Made by a program: the position numbers and the translations under genes. A stretch of DNA of 34,770 nucleotides from NCBI GenBank assembly GCA_036504975.1, contig DASXUF010000020.1, positions 1 through 34,770 on the forward strand, written 5' to 3'. The notes beneath the pieces were generated by a model, which was not told the origin of the DNA, did not search any database, and worked only from the letters and a program-made list of their open reading frames with translations. This document shows positions 7,509 to 15,803 of this stretch, in pieces (the stretch's first letter is position 1; every line of letters starts with the position of its first letter). Origin of the DNA: Candidatus Binatia bacterium. Its GTDB lineage: Bacteria; Desulfobacterota; Binatia; UBA9968.

Positions 7509-8420
7509 TCATCCAAGCGGAGGTATTCGGTCGAGCGCCATCACGACCAACAGGGCCGGCAGATAAATCAGCGAAGCGAACAGCAATTGCCGCGCCGCCG
7601 TCGAGGTCGGCGCGAACGCCAGACGGACGCCGTAGGCGAGAAAGCCCGCTCCGAGGACGAGCGCGGCGGCGAAATAGAGCGCACCGGCTGTTCCCACAAG
7701 CGTCGGCAACAAGCTCACCGCCAGCAGCGCGAGACAGTGCTCGACGATCTGGCGGCCGGTGCTGCCGCCGTCGGGCTCGACGATCGGCAGAAAGCGGATG
7801 CCCGCGCGCCGGAAATCTTCTCGGTAGACGGTGGCGATCGCCAGCGTATGCGGAATCTGCCAGAGAAATAAAATCGCAAACAATACCAACGCGGGAACGC
7901 CGATCTCGCCGCGCGCCGCCGTCCAGCCGATGACCGGAGGAAGCGCGCCCGGCACCGCGCCGACGATGCCGCAGAGCGAGCTTCTTTGTTTCATCGGAGT
8001 GTAGGCGAGGAGATACGTCGCGACGATCGTCGCGGTCACTAAGGCGCTCAGCGCATTGACCGCGAGCCCCAAAAGCAGGAGGCCGGCGGCGGCGAGCGCC
8101 ACGCCGAAGATCAACGCCTCCGCGGGTTGGATACGGCCGTCCGGCAGCGGGCGGCGGCGCGTCCGCTCCATGAGCGCGTCCGAGCCGCGCTCCAGGAATT
8201 GATTGAGCGCCAGAGTCCCGCCGGAAGCCAGAGCGGTCCCGCCGAGCGCGGCCAGCAGCCGGAAATATCCCGGCGCAGAGTCGGCGCCGAGATAGTAACC
8301 GACGAACGTGGTGATCAAGACCATCAGCGTAACGCGCGGCTTGGTGAGCTCGAGATAATCCGCCAAGCGCCGGTAGCCGCTGTGGATCGCGACGTCGATC
8401 GTCTCTCCGGTAAAGCTCAT
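7509..8420 (-). CDS. ctaB: Protoheme IX farnesyltransferase (heme O synthase)
   Basis: A 303-residue polytopic UbiA-family prenyltransferase that adds a farnesyl group to heme b to give heme O, the precursor of heme A. The first Asp-rich motif is present as Asn-Gln-Phe-Leu-Glu-Arg-Gly-Ser-Asp followed by Arg-Thr-Arg-Arg-Arg-Pro (about residues 73-91). The Tyr-Thr-Pro-Met-Lys-Gln-Arg-Ser motif lies near 140-147. Eight to nine hydrophobic segments and overall length match CtaB/CyoE. The start overlaps the ctaA stop as ATGA, so the two heme-modifying enzymes are coupled and lie directly downstream of the subunit I gene that needs their product. Confidence 0.93.
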   Translation of the reverse strand: MSFTGETIDVAIHSGYRRLADYLELTKPRVTLMVLITTFVGYYLGADSAPGYFRLLAALGGTALASGGTLALNQFLERGSDALMERTRRRPLPDGRIQPAEALIFGVALAAAGLLLLGLAVNALSALVTATIVATYLLAYTPMKQRSSLCGIVGAVPGALPPVIGWTAARGEIGVPALVLFAILFLWQIPHTLAIATVYREDFRRAGIRFLPIVEPDGGSTGRQIVEHCLALLAVSLLPTLVGTAGALYFAAALVLGAGFLAYGVRLAFAPTSTAARQLLFASLIYLPALLVVMALDRIPPLG

Positions 8421-9394
8421 GCGGAGGCTTCTTTCGTTCTCGTCGTTGCCGCGTCAAAATCCGCGGCGCGCGTCAAACGGCGGCGCGGGAACAGCTTAAA
8501 GGATCTCAAGGTCAAAACAAGGCTCGCCGCCAGCATGAGCGCGCCGACTACCACGTGACTCGTTCGCACGATCACCGTGAAAACCGGCGGCAAAGTCACG
8601 ACGAACTTTCCGAGATAGGCGCCCAGCCCCAGCGCCAGTTGCACGAGCAGCAATCCGCTCAGCAAAACCGCCGGACACAGCAATCCGCGCCGGCCGGGAT
8701 GGCGCTGGAAGATGCGTGCGCCGAGCAGGATCACGTGCAGCACAACCAGAGCCGCAAACAGCAGGTGGACTTCCAGCAGCTCGCCGCTGTGGCGGAGCAC
8801 GGCACCGAAAATAGCCTGGGCATAGATCAACCCGGTCGTGATGAGGGCGAGGCGCTGGAGGCGGCCCGCGTCCGCGGCATCGACTCGCGGAGACTCTTCG
8901 CTCCACTCGCGCGAAGTGAAGAGCGCGAGACCGACCGCAAGCGCGAAAAAGGCCTGCGCCAGGCAGGCGTGGAGGATCGCGAGCGTCTGTTCGAGCAGCA
9001 CGACGCGGAGCCCGCCGACGATTCCTTGAGCGGTCACGAGAGCGAGCGCCACCGCGCCGAGCCGCCGCAGCCACGGTCGCGTCTCGTCGCGCCAGAGCGC
9101 CACGGCCAGCAGCACGGTCAAAAAACCTACCGCCGAGGCGGCGAGCCGGTGGCTGTGCTCGTAAAAAATATTCCCGACCATTAGCGACCCGGGATAGAGG
9201 AACGGGTTGTAACCGAAGGTCGTGGGCCAATCGGGCACCGCAAGCCCGGCGCCCTTCGTCGTGACCAGGCCGCCGATGAAAAGAAGCGGAACCGTGCATA
9301 TGGCGGTGAGCACGGCGAGCCGGTGCGGCCATTGGTTAAAGGATGAGGGATGAAGGATTAGGGATGAATCCGAATTTCCGCCTTCCGCTTTCAT
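8417..9394 (-). CDS. ctaA: Heme A synthase
   Basis: A COX15/CtaA-family membrane protein that oxidises heme O to heme A. It has eight hydrophobic segments in two four-helix halves. The conserved His are visible: Glu-His-Ser-His-Arg (about 79-83), Leu-His-Ala-Cys-Leu-Ala-Gln in the first half, Glu-Val-His-Leu-Leu and Ser-His-Val-Val in the second. Gly-Gly-Leu-Val-Thr followed by Leu-Ala-Val-Pro-Asp-Trp-Pro is a family signature. The ATG at 9394 gives 325 residues, but the first 20 or so are encoded by dispersed-repeat sequence (9341-9394). The true start may lie further in, near the Trp-Pro-His-Arg-Leu segment, or use a non-ATG codon. Confidence 0.9.
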   Translation of the reverse strand: MKAEGGNSDSSLILHPSSFNQWPHRLAVLTAICTVPLLFIGGLVTTKGAGLAVPDWPTTFGYNPFLYPGSLMVGNIFYEHSHRLAASAVGFLTVLLAVALWRDETRPWLRRLGAVALALVTAQGIVGGLRVVLLEQTLAILHACLAQAFFALAVGLALFTSREWSEESPRVDAADAGRLQRLALITTGLIYAQAIFGAVLRHSGELLEVHLLFAALVVLHVILLGARIFQRHPGRRGLLCPAVLLSGLLLVQLALGLGAYLGKFVVTLPPVFTVIVRTSHVVVGALMLAASLVLTLRSFKLFPRRRLTRAADFDAATTRTKEASA

Positions 9395-9420
9395 TCCTTC
9401 GACTACGCTCAGGACAGGCC
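9341..9420. repeat. Dispersed-repeat fragments at the ctaA start
   Basis: Two low-complexity units lie in the gap between ctaD and ctaA. The first is a GGATGAGGGATGAAGGATTA-type tandem of near-identical 7-8 base steps (9341-9367). The second is a unit containing TTCGACTACGCTCAGGACAG (about 9397-9416). A CCTTCCGCTTT motif occurs on both sides of the latter (9382 and 9420 regions). This is typical of interspersed intergenic repeats in environmental genomes. It runs into the annotated ctaA N-terminus. Confidence 0.6.
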
Positions 9421-9432
9421 TTCCGCTTTACG

Positions 9433-11421
9433 CTAGTGCGCTCTCGCGGCGGCTCCGGTTCCCAATTGCTGGTTCTGCGGCAGCCAGTCCTCCTTCACTT
9501 CGGGAGAGCTATACTCATAAGCGCCGCGATAGACCACCGGCGTGGTCTCGTAATTTCCGTGGGGCGGCGGCGATGGAGCGGTCCATTCGAGCGTATTGGC
9601 GAGCCAGGGATTTTTGCCGGAGCTTTCGCCGAAACGGCCCATGTTGCGCAGGGACCAAAAGCTACCGGCGAAAAGCGCAATCAAAACAATCCATGCGACC
9701 ACCGACCCGCCCTGGACGGCGGACCACGCCTCGTGCAACTGTGGCCACCAAGAACCTTTCAACAGCCAACCCGCCGTCGAAAAAACAATGACATATACCG
9801 CATACCCAAAGACAGCCGACACCACGGTCCGAACCACCATGCGGAACCATCCCGCGTTCCATCGGAGGAGACTGGCGAAAAAGTTTACCAGGAAGACTAT
9901 CTGGGAGAGCCCCAGGACAAGGGCACTCATCGTTATAAAGAGATTGATGTCTTGCAACGGCTGGAGGAATTCGTATTGCGTTGGATTGTAAATCCGCCGC
10001 ATGTGGCCGCCGACGCCCAGGAAGTGCATGGGAAAAAACGCGCCGTTGAAAAAAATATAAGTCAGAACGAAGTGGATCTTCCCCAGCGGCTCGTTCATCA
10101 TCCGGCCGAACATCTTCGGGAACCAGTAGTAGACGGCGGCAAACAGCGCGAAGATGATTCCGGCGACGACGTAATGAAAGTGGGCCACGATGTAATAGGT
10201 GTCGTGGATGAAGATGTCCACCGGGGTCGAGGCCATGAAGATGCCGCTCAATCCCCCGATGAGAAAATTGGAAACGAAGCCCAGCGCAAAGAGCATCGGC
10301 GAGGTCAAACGAATCGATCCGCCCCATAGCGTGCCGAGCCAGTTGAAGGTCTTGATCGCCGACGGGATCGCGATCACCATAGTGGACATCATGAAGGCCG
10401 TGCCGAGGAGCGGGTTCATGCCGCTGATGAACATATGGTGGCCCCAGACGACCCAGGAAAGAAAAGCGATCGCGATCATCGAGAAGGCCATCGCGTGATA
10501 CCCGAAGATCGGCTTGCGCGAGAACGTCGAGAGAATGTCGGAGGTCACGCCCATCGCCGGCAGGACCAGGACGTAAACTTCCGGATGGCCGAAGAACCAG
10601 AAGAGGTGCTGCCAGAGAAGCGGCTCGCCGCCGCCCTGGGGGAGAAAGAAGCTCGTGCCGAACATGCGGTCGAAGAGCAGCATCGCCAGCGCCGCGGTGA
10701 GCACCGGCAGCGCGAGCAGGAGAAGAATCGCCGTGATGAACAGCGACCAGATGACCAGCGGCAGGCGGAAATAGGTCATGCCCGGCGCGCGCATGTTGAC
10801 GATCGTCGTGATGTAGTTGATCGAGCCCATCAACGACGAGATGCCGAGAATGATCAGGCTGATGATCCAGAGATGCTGCCCCCAGTCTACGCCCGTGAAG
10901 GCCGCCTGGGCGGAAAGCGGCGCATAAGCCGTCCATCCCGAGGCGGCCGGCCCGCCGGGAACCAAGAAACTCGACAGCATCACGACTCCCGACACGAGAC
11001 CTGCCCAGAAGGAGAGCATATTCAGCCTGGGAAAGGCCATGTCGCCGGCGCCGATCATCAAAGGTATGAGAAAGTTTCCGAAGCAGCCGACCATGATCGG
11101 CATGACGACGAAAAAGATCATGATCGTCGCGTGCATGGTAAAGAAGGCGTTGTAGGTCTGGGGCGGAATGATGCCCTCGTAGGCGTACGGTTCCGGCACC
11201 CAACCCAACCCAGGCACGGCCGTCTCGGGCCAGGCGAGCTGCCAGCGCATGGACATCGCCAAAAGCCCGCCGATCACCAGCATAAAAAGTCCCAGGAACA
11301 AAAATTGCCGGCCGATCATTTTATGGTCCGTCGAAAAGACGTAGGTGCGCCAAAAGCCCAACTCGTGGTGGACCGCGCCTCCCGGCGCATGCGCCGCATG
11401 GACTGTCGCCGTATCACTCAT
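9433..11421 (-). CDS. ctaD: Cytochrome c oxidase subunit I
   Basis: A 662-residue heme-copper oxidase catalytic subunit. Low-spin heme ligands are His97 (Thr-Met-His) and His416 (His-Phe-His). CuB ligands are His279 (Gly-His-Pro-Glu-Val-Tyr, with the cross-linked Tyr283) and His328-His329, and His414 ligates high-spin heme. D-channel residues Asn116, Asp127 (Gly-Ala-Gly-Asp) and Asn134 and the channel-end Glu281 are present, as is a Lys303 near the K-channel. The Gly-His-Pro-Glu form places it in the A1 group of proton-pumping oxidases. A longer than usual C-terminal region (after about residue 540) adds extra helices and a hydrophilic tail. A GAGGTG site precedes the ATG. It reduces O2 to water in the cytoplasmic membrane, with electrons from CtaC. 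Confidence 0.96.
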   Translation of the reverse strand: MSDTATVHAAHAPGGAVHHELGFWRTYVFSTDHKMIGRQFLFLGLFMLVIGGLLAMSMRWQLAWPETAVPGLGWVPEPYAYEGIIPPQTYNAFFTMHATIMIFFVVMPIMVGCFGNFLIPLMIGAGDMAFPRLNMLSFWAGLVSGVVMLSSFLVPGGPAASGWTAYAPLSAQAAFTGVDWGQHLWIISLIILGISSLMGSINYITTIVNMRAPGMTYFRLPLVIWSLFITAILLLLALPVLTAALAMLLFDRMFGTSFFLPQGGGEPLLWQHLFWFFGHPEVYVLVLPAMGVTSDILSTFSRKPIFGYHAMAFSMIAIAFLSWVVWGHHMFISGMNPLLGTAFMMSTMVIAIPSAIKTFNWLGTLWGGSIRLTSPMLFALGFVSNFLIGGLSGIFMASTPVDIFIHDTYYIVAHFHYVVAGIIFALFAAVYYWFPKMFGRMMNEPLGKIHFVLTYIFFNGAFFPMHFLGVGGHMRRIYNPTQYEFLQPLQDINLFITMSALVLGLSQIVFLVNFFASLLRWNAGWFRMVVRTVVSAVFGYAVYVIVFSTAGWLLKGSWWPQLHEAWSAVQGGSVVAWIVLIALFAGSFWSLRNMGRFGESSGKNPWLANTLEWTAPSPPPHGNYETTPVVYRGAYEYSSPEVKEDWLPQNQQLGTGAAARAH

Positions 11422-11450
11422 CTTTGTTCACCTCGACTAGCAAAAATTCC

Positions 11451-11477
11451 GGCTGAAGGCTGAGGGCTGATCGCTGA
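11451..11477. repeat. Short GGCTGA tandem repeat
   Basis: Four imperfect copies of a 6-8 base GGCTGA-type unit lie in the 60-base gap between ctaC and ctaD. The pattern is a common intergenic low-complexity repeat. It shows no stem-loop of note and probably has no regulatory role. Confidence 0.4.
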
Positions 11478-11481
11478 AAAC

Positions 11482-12141
11482 TTATTTTTGAGGCCAGGCC
11501 GTCTGCATCCACTTCGCGTAGTCTTCCGGGCTGTCCACGTAGAGCCACCCCTTCATTCCGGAATGGCCGAAGCCGCACAGCTCGGCGCACGGCAGCTCAT
11601 ACTTGCCGGCCTTCACCGCTTGGAACCAGACCAGGATGTCTTTCCCCGGAAGCGAGTCCTGTTTCAGCCGCAGGTTGGGAAGGAAGAAGCTGTGGATGAC
11701 GTCTCTGGATTTGAGAATGATGTGGACGACCTTGTTGACGGGAACATGGATGTCGTTGTCGACCTGGACGTCGTCCTCCGTGCCGTATTTTCCGTCCGGG
11801 CCGGGATAGAGGACTTCCCAGTTGAATTGCTTGCCGGTGACCTGCAACTGAACATCCGGCGGCGGCGCGTGCGCTTTGATTTTTCCCCAGGTGGAAACGC
11901 TCGCAAACGACAACCCGATAAAAACGATGGCGGGAATCACCGTCCACGTGATCTCCAGCGCGGTGTTGCCGTGCGTGTAGACGGCGCGGCGCCCTTCGCG
12001 GCGGCGGTACATAATCAGAAACAGGATCATCAGCACCGTCACCAGAATGAAAGCCGCTCCGGTGATGTAATAGATGATGTAAAAGAGACGGTCGATCTCT
12101 CCGCCAAAAGTCGAAACGTCCTCCGGCAACCAGCTCATCAT
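11482..12141 (-). CDS. ctaC: Cytochrome c oxidase subunit II
   Basis: A 219-residue protein with two N-terminal membrane helices (about 20-45 and 62-84) and a periplasmic cupredoxin domain. The CuA site is complete: His150, Cys185, Glu187, Cys189, His193 and Met196 in Cys-Ala-Glu-Leu-Cys-Gly-Phe-Gly-His-Ser-Gly-Met. There is no C-terminal cytochrome c domain, so the enzyme is aa3 and not caa3. No lipobox is seen. An Asp-Gly-Lys-Tyr-Gly-Thr-Glu-Asp-Asp insertion (about 116-124) looks like a calcium-type loop. It is the first gene of the leftward cluster; ATG codons at 12141 and 12138 are both possible. It receives electrons from cytochrome c. Confidence 0.94.
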   Translation of the reverse strand: MMSWLPEDVSTFGGEIDRLFYIIYYITGAAFILVTVLMILFLIMYRRREGRRAVYTHGNTALEITWTVIPAIVFIGLSFASVSTWGKIKAHAPPPDVQLQVTGKQFNWEVLYPGPDGKYGTEDDVQVDNDIHVPVNKVVHIILKSRDVIHSFFLPNLRLKQDSLPGKDILVWFQAVKAGKYELPCAELCGFGHSGMKGWLYVDSPEDYAKWMQTAWPQK

Positions 12142-12277
12142 GCGAGTGAATTTTCCTTTTTCGGTTTACTTTTTCGTTCTTGCTAACATAGGCATGCCGC
12201 CAATGCAAGAGGAACGCCGAAAGGTTTGCAAAAACCGCTTTCCGATGGTAGCGATGAACTGATTTACCGGAACGAAC

Positions 12278-12784
12278 GTGAATTTTTTGCCCATTTTGCA
12301 GAGCGCGAATCTCTGGCTGCATCTTGTCTCCATGGCCGTCTGGCTGGGCGGCATGGCCTTTTTTCTTTTCGTCTTCGGCCCGGCGGTTCACGGTCTTGCG
12401 CCGGCTGACGGCATTCGCGCGCTGAATCACGGCCGCGAGTCGCTCCAGACTTTGTCGTGGATCGCGGTCCATCTTTTGTTCCTCACCGGCGTGCTGAACT
12501 TCTTCTTCCGCCTGACGGCCGACGGCGTTCATCCGGAGACCGGCTACTATTGGATTCTGGGAGTGAAGCTTTTGCTTTTTTCGGCGATGATCTTTCACCA
12601 TTTCCTCCAGTCGCTCAAATACGCGCCGAGAATCGCTTCCGCCACCGCGGAGATGGAGCCCGGCGCCGGCTCCTGGCCCGAGCCGCTGCTCGCGTCGTGG
12701 AGAAAATGGTTCGTGCTGTTGAAGATCAACACGTCGCTGGGAGTGATCGTCCTGCTCCTCGGCCTCGCTCTGAGCGGGAGATAG
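12278..12784 (+). CDS. CopD-like four-helix membrane protein
   Basis: A 168-residue membrane protein with four hydrophobic segments. Conserved-looking His occur in the first two helices (Trp-Leu-His-Leu-Val and Ala-Val-His-Leu-Leu), with His-His at the third. This pattern is seen in the CopD/DUF4149-type proteins linked to copper handling or to heme-binding membrane domains. It starts with GTG at 12278, with a weak GGA upstream. It is divergent from the oxidase operon across a 136-base gap, so a role in copper supply to the oxidase is possible but inferred. The GGT-like gene follows immediately, one base after its stop. Confidence 0.7.
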   Translation: MNFLPILQSANLWLHLVSMAVWLGGMAFFLFVFGPAVHGLAPADGIRALNHGRESLQTLSWIAVHLLFLTGVLNFFFRLTADGVHPETGYYWILGVKLLLFSAMIFHHFLQSLKYAPRIASATAEMEPGAGSWPEPLLASWRKWFVLLKINTSLGVIVLLLGLALSGR

Positions 12785-12785
12785 C

Positions 12786-14369
12786 ATGAAAAAATTATCC
12801 CCCGGGCGCTCGATGCCGGTAGCGGCACGCGGCATGGTGGTCTCGTCCCAGCCGCTCGCCACGCAGGCGGGACTCGATATCTTGAAGCGCGGCGGCAACG
12901 CCGTCGACGCGGCCGTCTGCATGGCTGCCGTGCTGAACGTGCTCGAGCCGATGATGACCGGCGTCGGCGGCGACGCTTTCATTCTCATTTATCTGGCCAA
13001 GACCGGAGAAATCAAAGCGCTCAACGCGAGCGGGCGCGCGCCTTACGCCGCGACGCAGGATTATTTCCGCGACAAAAAGATCGACGCGATTCCGGACGCG
13101 GGCATGCTGCCGGTGACGGTCCCCGGCGCGCTCGACGGCTGGGCGCTCGTAACCGAGCGCTACGGCACGATGCGCTTGGGCGATCTCCTTCAGCCGGCGA
13201 TCCGGTACTCCGAGGAAGGATTTCCCGTCGCGGAGAAAGCCGCGCATGAGTGGCGCAAAGCGTCCGGAAAACTGTCCGCGCACCCGAACTCCGCGGCGAA
13301 TTACCTCGTGAACGGCCGAGCGCCGAAGGCGGGAGAAATTTTCCGGCAGAAAAATCTCGCTGCCAGTTTGAAGAAGATTGCCGGCGGAGGAAAAAAAGTT
13401 TTTTACGGCGGCGAGCTGGCGGAAGAAATCGTGAAGTTTTCACGGCAAAACGGCGGCCTGCTTTCGCTGAAAGATTTCTCGGACCATACGTCCACGTGGG
13501 TCGAGCCGATCAAAACCAATTACCGCGGGTACGAAGTTTTAGAGATGCCGCCCAACACGCAGGGCATGACCGTGCTCCAGATGCTGAACCTGCTGGAGCG
13601 GTTCGACCTCCGCGCTCTCGGCTACGGCAGCGCCGCGTACATTCATCTGCTCGTGGAAACTAAAAAACTCGCGTTCGCCGACCGCGATCGATATCTCGCC
13701 GACCCCGACGTCGTTTACGTGCCGGTGGAAAAGCTCATCGGCAAACCGTACGCGGCGGAACGAGTGAAGCTGATCGATCCGGATCGGGCCGGCCGATTTC
13801 CTCCCGGGCTCGGCGCGGTTTCCGGCGACACGCAGGTCTTCTGCGCGGTCGATAAGGACGGCAACGCGGTTTCGTTCATCAATAGTCTCTTTGAAACTTT
13901 CGGCTGCGGGCTCGTCGGCGGCAATACCGGAATCATGCTGCAAAATCGCGGCAAGCTCTTCTCTCTCGATCCGGCTCACCCCAACTGCGTCGCGCCGCAC
14001 AAGCGCTCGCAGCACACGATCATGCCGGCCATGGTCTTCAAAGATAAGAAACCGTTTCTAATCTTCGGCGTTACCGGCGCCCACATGCAGCCGCAGGGAC
14101 AGGTGCAGGTGCTGGCGAACCTGATCGACTTCGGGATGCCGCTGCAGCAGGCTATGGACGCGCCGCGGGTGAATCATCTCGATGGATTCGAAGTGGCGTT
14201 CGAGCCCGGCTTCGATGGAGGCGTAGTCGAAAATCTAAAACGGAAGGGTCACCAAATTGTCGGCGAAGCCAACTTCGGCGGCAGCCAGGGAATCATGATC
14301 CATCCGGAATACGGAACGCTGCTCGGCGGTTCGGATCCGCGCAAGGACGGCTGCGCCCTCGGCTACTAA
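12786..14369 (+). CDS. Gamma-glutamyltransferase family protein
   Basis: A 527-residue Ntn-hydrolase of the gamma-glutamyltransferase/cephalosporin acylase superfamily. The autocatalytic Thr349 lies in Ser-Gly-Asp-Thr-Gln, followed after seven residues by Asp-Lys-Asp-Gly-Asn-Ala-Val-Ser. This aligns with the start of the small subunit in Escherichia coli GGT (Thr391). The N-terminal substrate-binding Gly-Gly-Asn-Ala-Val-Asp-Ala-Ala and Thr-Gly-Val-Gly-Gly-Asp motifs are present. The usual Gly-Gly-Ser oxyanion segment is replaced by Gly-Ala-His-Met-Gln-Pro-Gln-Gly, as in the YwrD-like branch whose substrates are poorly known. No signal peptide is visible, so it is probably cytoplasmic and may not act on glutathione. 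The ATG has GGGAG upstream, and the gene is coupled to the CopD-like gene. Confidence 0.87.
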   Translation: MKKLSPGRSMPVAARGMVVSSQPLATQAGLDILKRGGNAVDAAVCMAAVLNVLEPMMTGVGGDAFILIYLAKTGEIKALNASGRAPYAATQDYFRDKKIDAIPDAGMLPVTVPGALDGWALVTERYGTMRLGDLLQPAIRYSEEGFPVAEKAAHEWRKASGKLSAHPNSAANYLVNGRAPKAGEIFRQKNLAASLKKIAGGGKKVFYGGELAEEIVKFSRQNGGLLSLKDFSDHTSTWVEPIKTNYRGYEVLEMPPNTQGMTVLQMLNLLERFDLRALGYGSAAYIHLLVETKKLAFADRDRYLADPDVVYVPVEKLIGKPYAAERVKLIDPDRAGRFPPGLGAVSGDTQVFCAVDKDGNAVSFINSLFETFGCGLVGGNTGIMLQNRGKLFSLDPAHPNCVAPHKRSQHTIMPAMVFKDKKPFLIFGVTGAHMQPQGQVQVLANLIDFGMPLQQAMDAPRVNHLDGFEVAFEPGFDGGVVENLKRKGHQIVGEANFGGSQGIMIHPEYGTLLGGSDPRKDGCALGY

Positions 14370-14432
14370 CAGGATGGCCCTTCACCGTTGAACATCGGCG
14401 TTGGCTGCTTTCCTCATTGTCTTCCTTCGAGA

Positions 14433-14721
14433 CCTTCGTGTCCTTCGTGGTTAAAATCCTTTCACCACGAAGAGCCTAGCGCGGCGGAGCCGCAACCTAA
14501 AGTCGAAATATCTCGCGCAAAGACGCAAAGGGCGCCAAGGTTCCTCAAATCCCCCTCTTTCCCCCTTTGTCAAAGGGGGATGAAGGGGGGATTCCTCGAT
14601 TTCTTTGCGTTCTTGGCGTCTTGGCGCGAGCAAATCCCCGCCCTTTAACAGCTCTGGGCGACAGGTAAATTTGCGCAAACCGCGAAAACTATTAAGCATA
14701 GTATTACGAAGCACACGAAGG
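14433..14721. repeat. Three-level nested palindromic repeat block
   Basis: Three inverted repeats sit one inside another. The outer arms (14433-14448 and 14706-14721) match at 15 of 16 positions and contain CCTTCGTGT. The middle arms (14511-14530 and 14603-14630) are imperfect and contain CTCGCGC and GCGCGAG with GACGC/GCGTC blocks. The innermost hairpin (14548-14593) has arms rich in CCCCC and GGGGG with a CCCCCTTTG/CAAAGGGGG core at 14561-14579. The flanks from 14370 contain related fragments and no gene. It looks like repeated insertion of MITE-like units into each other. Confidence 0.7.
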
Positions 14722-14735
14722 GAATCAGAACAGTA

Positions 14736-15716
14736 CTATCGTGCTGAATAAAGGCTCTTGATGAACCCGCTGTCGTCGAGCTGCTTGACGAAGCGGAGGT
14801 CCATGAGAGTTTCCGGGTTGACGCTCTTCGCCCTTGGATCGCGGGCCGCGATCTGTTCCAGCACGAAACTGATTCCGCCCGCCGTCGGATATGGCGCCCG
14901 AGCGAGCTTCGGGGCGTAAAAGCCTACAGTCGATTTGAGGATCGCCGGATCTTTGATACCGGTGTATTTCTCCGTCACTTTCGCCGCCAGATCGGGCTTG
15001 TTCTTGTAGAGCGCGATCGCCTCCGTGTAGGCGCGCATAAAGCGCTGGACGGCGTCCGGGCTGTCGCGCACGTACGATTTTTTCGCCACCAGGCTGACGA
15101 AGGGAAATTCCAACCCCAAGGCGGCGATATTCGCGATCTCATTGTATCCAAGCTTCGCCGCATGCTCCGTGAACGGATCGGCCAGAGCGCCGGCGGCGAT
15201 TCGTCCGGAGGCGATGCCGCCCATGATGCCGGGGTAATCTTCCAGTTGGATGAGAGCGACGTCCTTGTCCGGCTGCAAGTTGAATTTTCGGAGCGCGTAG
15301 CGCGCCGAGATGTCCGTATTCGAGCCGTAGCGGGTCACCCCGATCGCCTTGCCTTTGAGCTCTTCCATCTTCGACACCGTGCCCATCAGCACGATCGGAG
15401 TCGTGTTCAGCGCGACGGCGATGAGGACGAAATCCGCGCCGCCCACCGCGGCCTGCAGCGCCGCCGGCCCGCCCGTCTGGGCGATCTGCAGCTCGCCCGC
15501 AAGCAGCGCCTGCGACATTGTCGTGCCGCTGCGAATATAGGCGACCTCCGCGCGGAGACCGTTTTTCTCGAACAGTCCCGCTTCGCGCGCCATCCAGAGA
15601 ACGGCGTGCGGACCGGAGATGGCGCTGTAGCCGGAAGCGATGCGGGTGGGAGCTTGAGCCGACGCGGCTGTTGAAGACAGCAGCAACGCGAGCAGAACGA
15701 TCAGGAATTGAGCCAC
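14736..15716 (-). CDS. ABC transporter substrate-binding protein (NitT/TauT type)
   Basis: A 326-residue periplasmic binding protein of the SsuA/THI5-like (NMT1) family. A signal peptide covers about residues 1-22 (Ala-Ser-Ala end). The mature part begins Ile-Ala-Ser-Gly-Tyr and contains the typical Glu-Ala-Gly-Leu-Phe-Glu-Lys-Asn-Gly-Leu and Gly-Glu-Leu-Gln-Ile-Ala segments. I chose GTG at 15716 because it is preceded by GGAGGG and gives a clean signal peptide; the longer frame upstream does not. No permease or ATPase gene is adjacent, so it is an orphan binding protein. The substrate is not inferable. It is divergent from the VOC gene. Confidence 0.85.
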   Translation of the reverse strand: MAQFLIVLLALLLSSTAASAQAPTRIASGYSAISGPHAVLWMAREAGLFEKNGLRAEVAYIRSGTTMSQALLAGELQIAQTGGPAALQAAVGGADFVLIAVALNTTPIVLMGTVSKMEELKGKAIGVTRYGSNTDISARYALRKFNLQPDKDVALIQLEDYPGIMGGIASGRIAAGALADPFTEHAAKLGYNEIANIAALGLEFPFVSLVAKKSYVRDSPDAVQRFMRAYTEAIALYKNKPDLAAKVTEKYTGIKDPAILKSTVGFYAPKLARAPYPTAGGISFVLEQIAARDPRAKSVNPETLMDLRFVKQLDDSGFIKSLYSAR

Positions 15717-15803
15717 CGGGATGCCCTCCTGCGACTTGATTTGAATCGACGGCGAAAGTATAGGCGTAAGCGTGAATGGATGTAAACAGAGAAGGAGGAG
15801 GCC

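Noticed and set aside
9662-11203. 513-codon minus-strand frame inside ctaD
   Set aside because: It is out of frame with subunit I, His/Arg/Asp-rich and has no ribosome binding site.
10435-11463. 342-codon plus-strand frame opposite ctaD
   Set aside because: Shadow of the subunit I codons; composition is Arg/His/Gln/Glu-rich with no family resemblance.
11597-12988. 463-codon minus-strand frame across ctaC, the CopD-like gene and GGT start
   Set aside because: It crosses two genes with firm evidence and a divergent promoter region; no motif is seen.
14548-14593. Intrinsic terminator for the GGT-like gene
   Set aside because: The hairpin is strong but no T-run follows on either strand, and it is part of the nested repeats.
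14451-14714. 87-codon frame in the nested repeat block
   Set aside because: It consists of repeat DNA; its translation reflects the palindromes.
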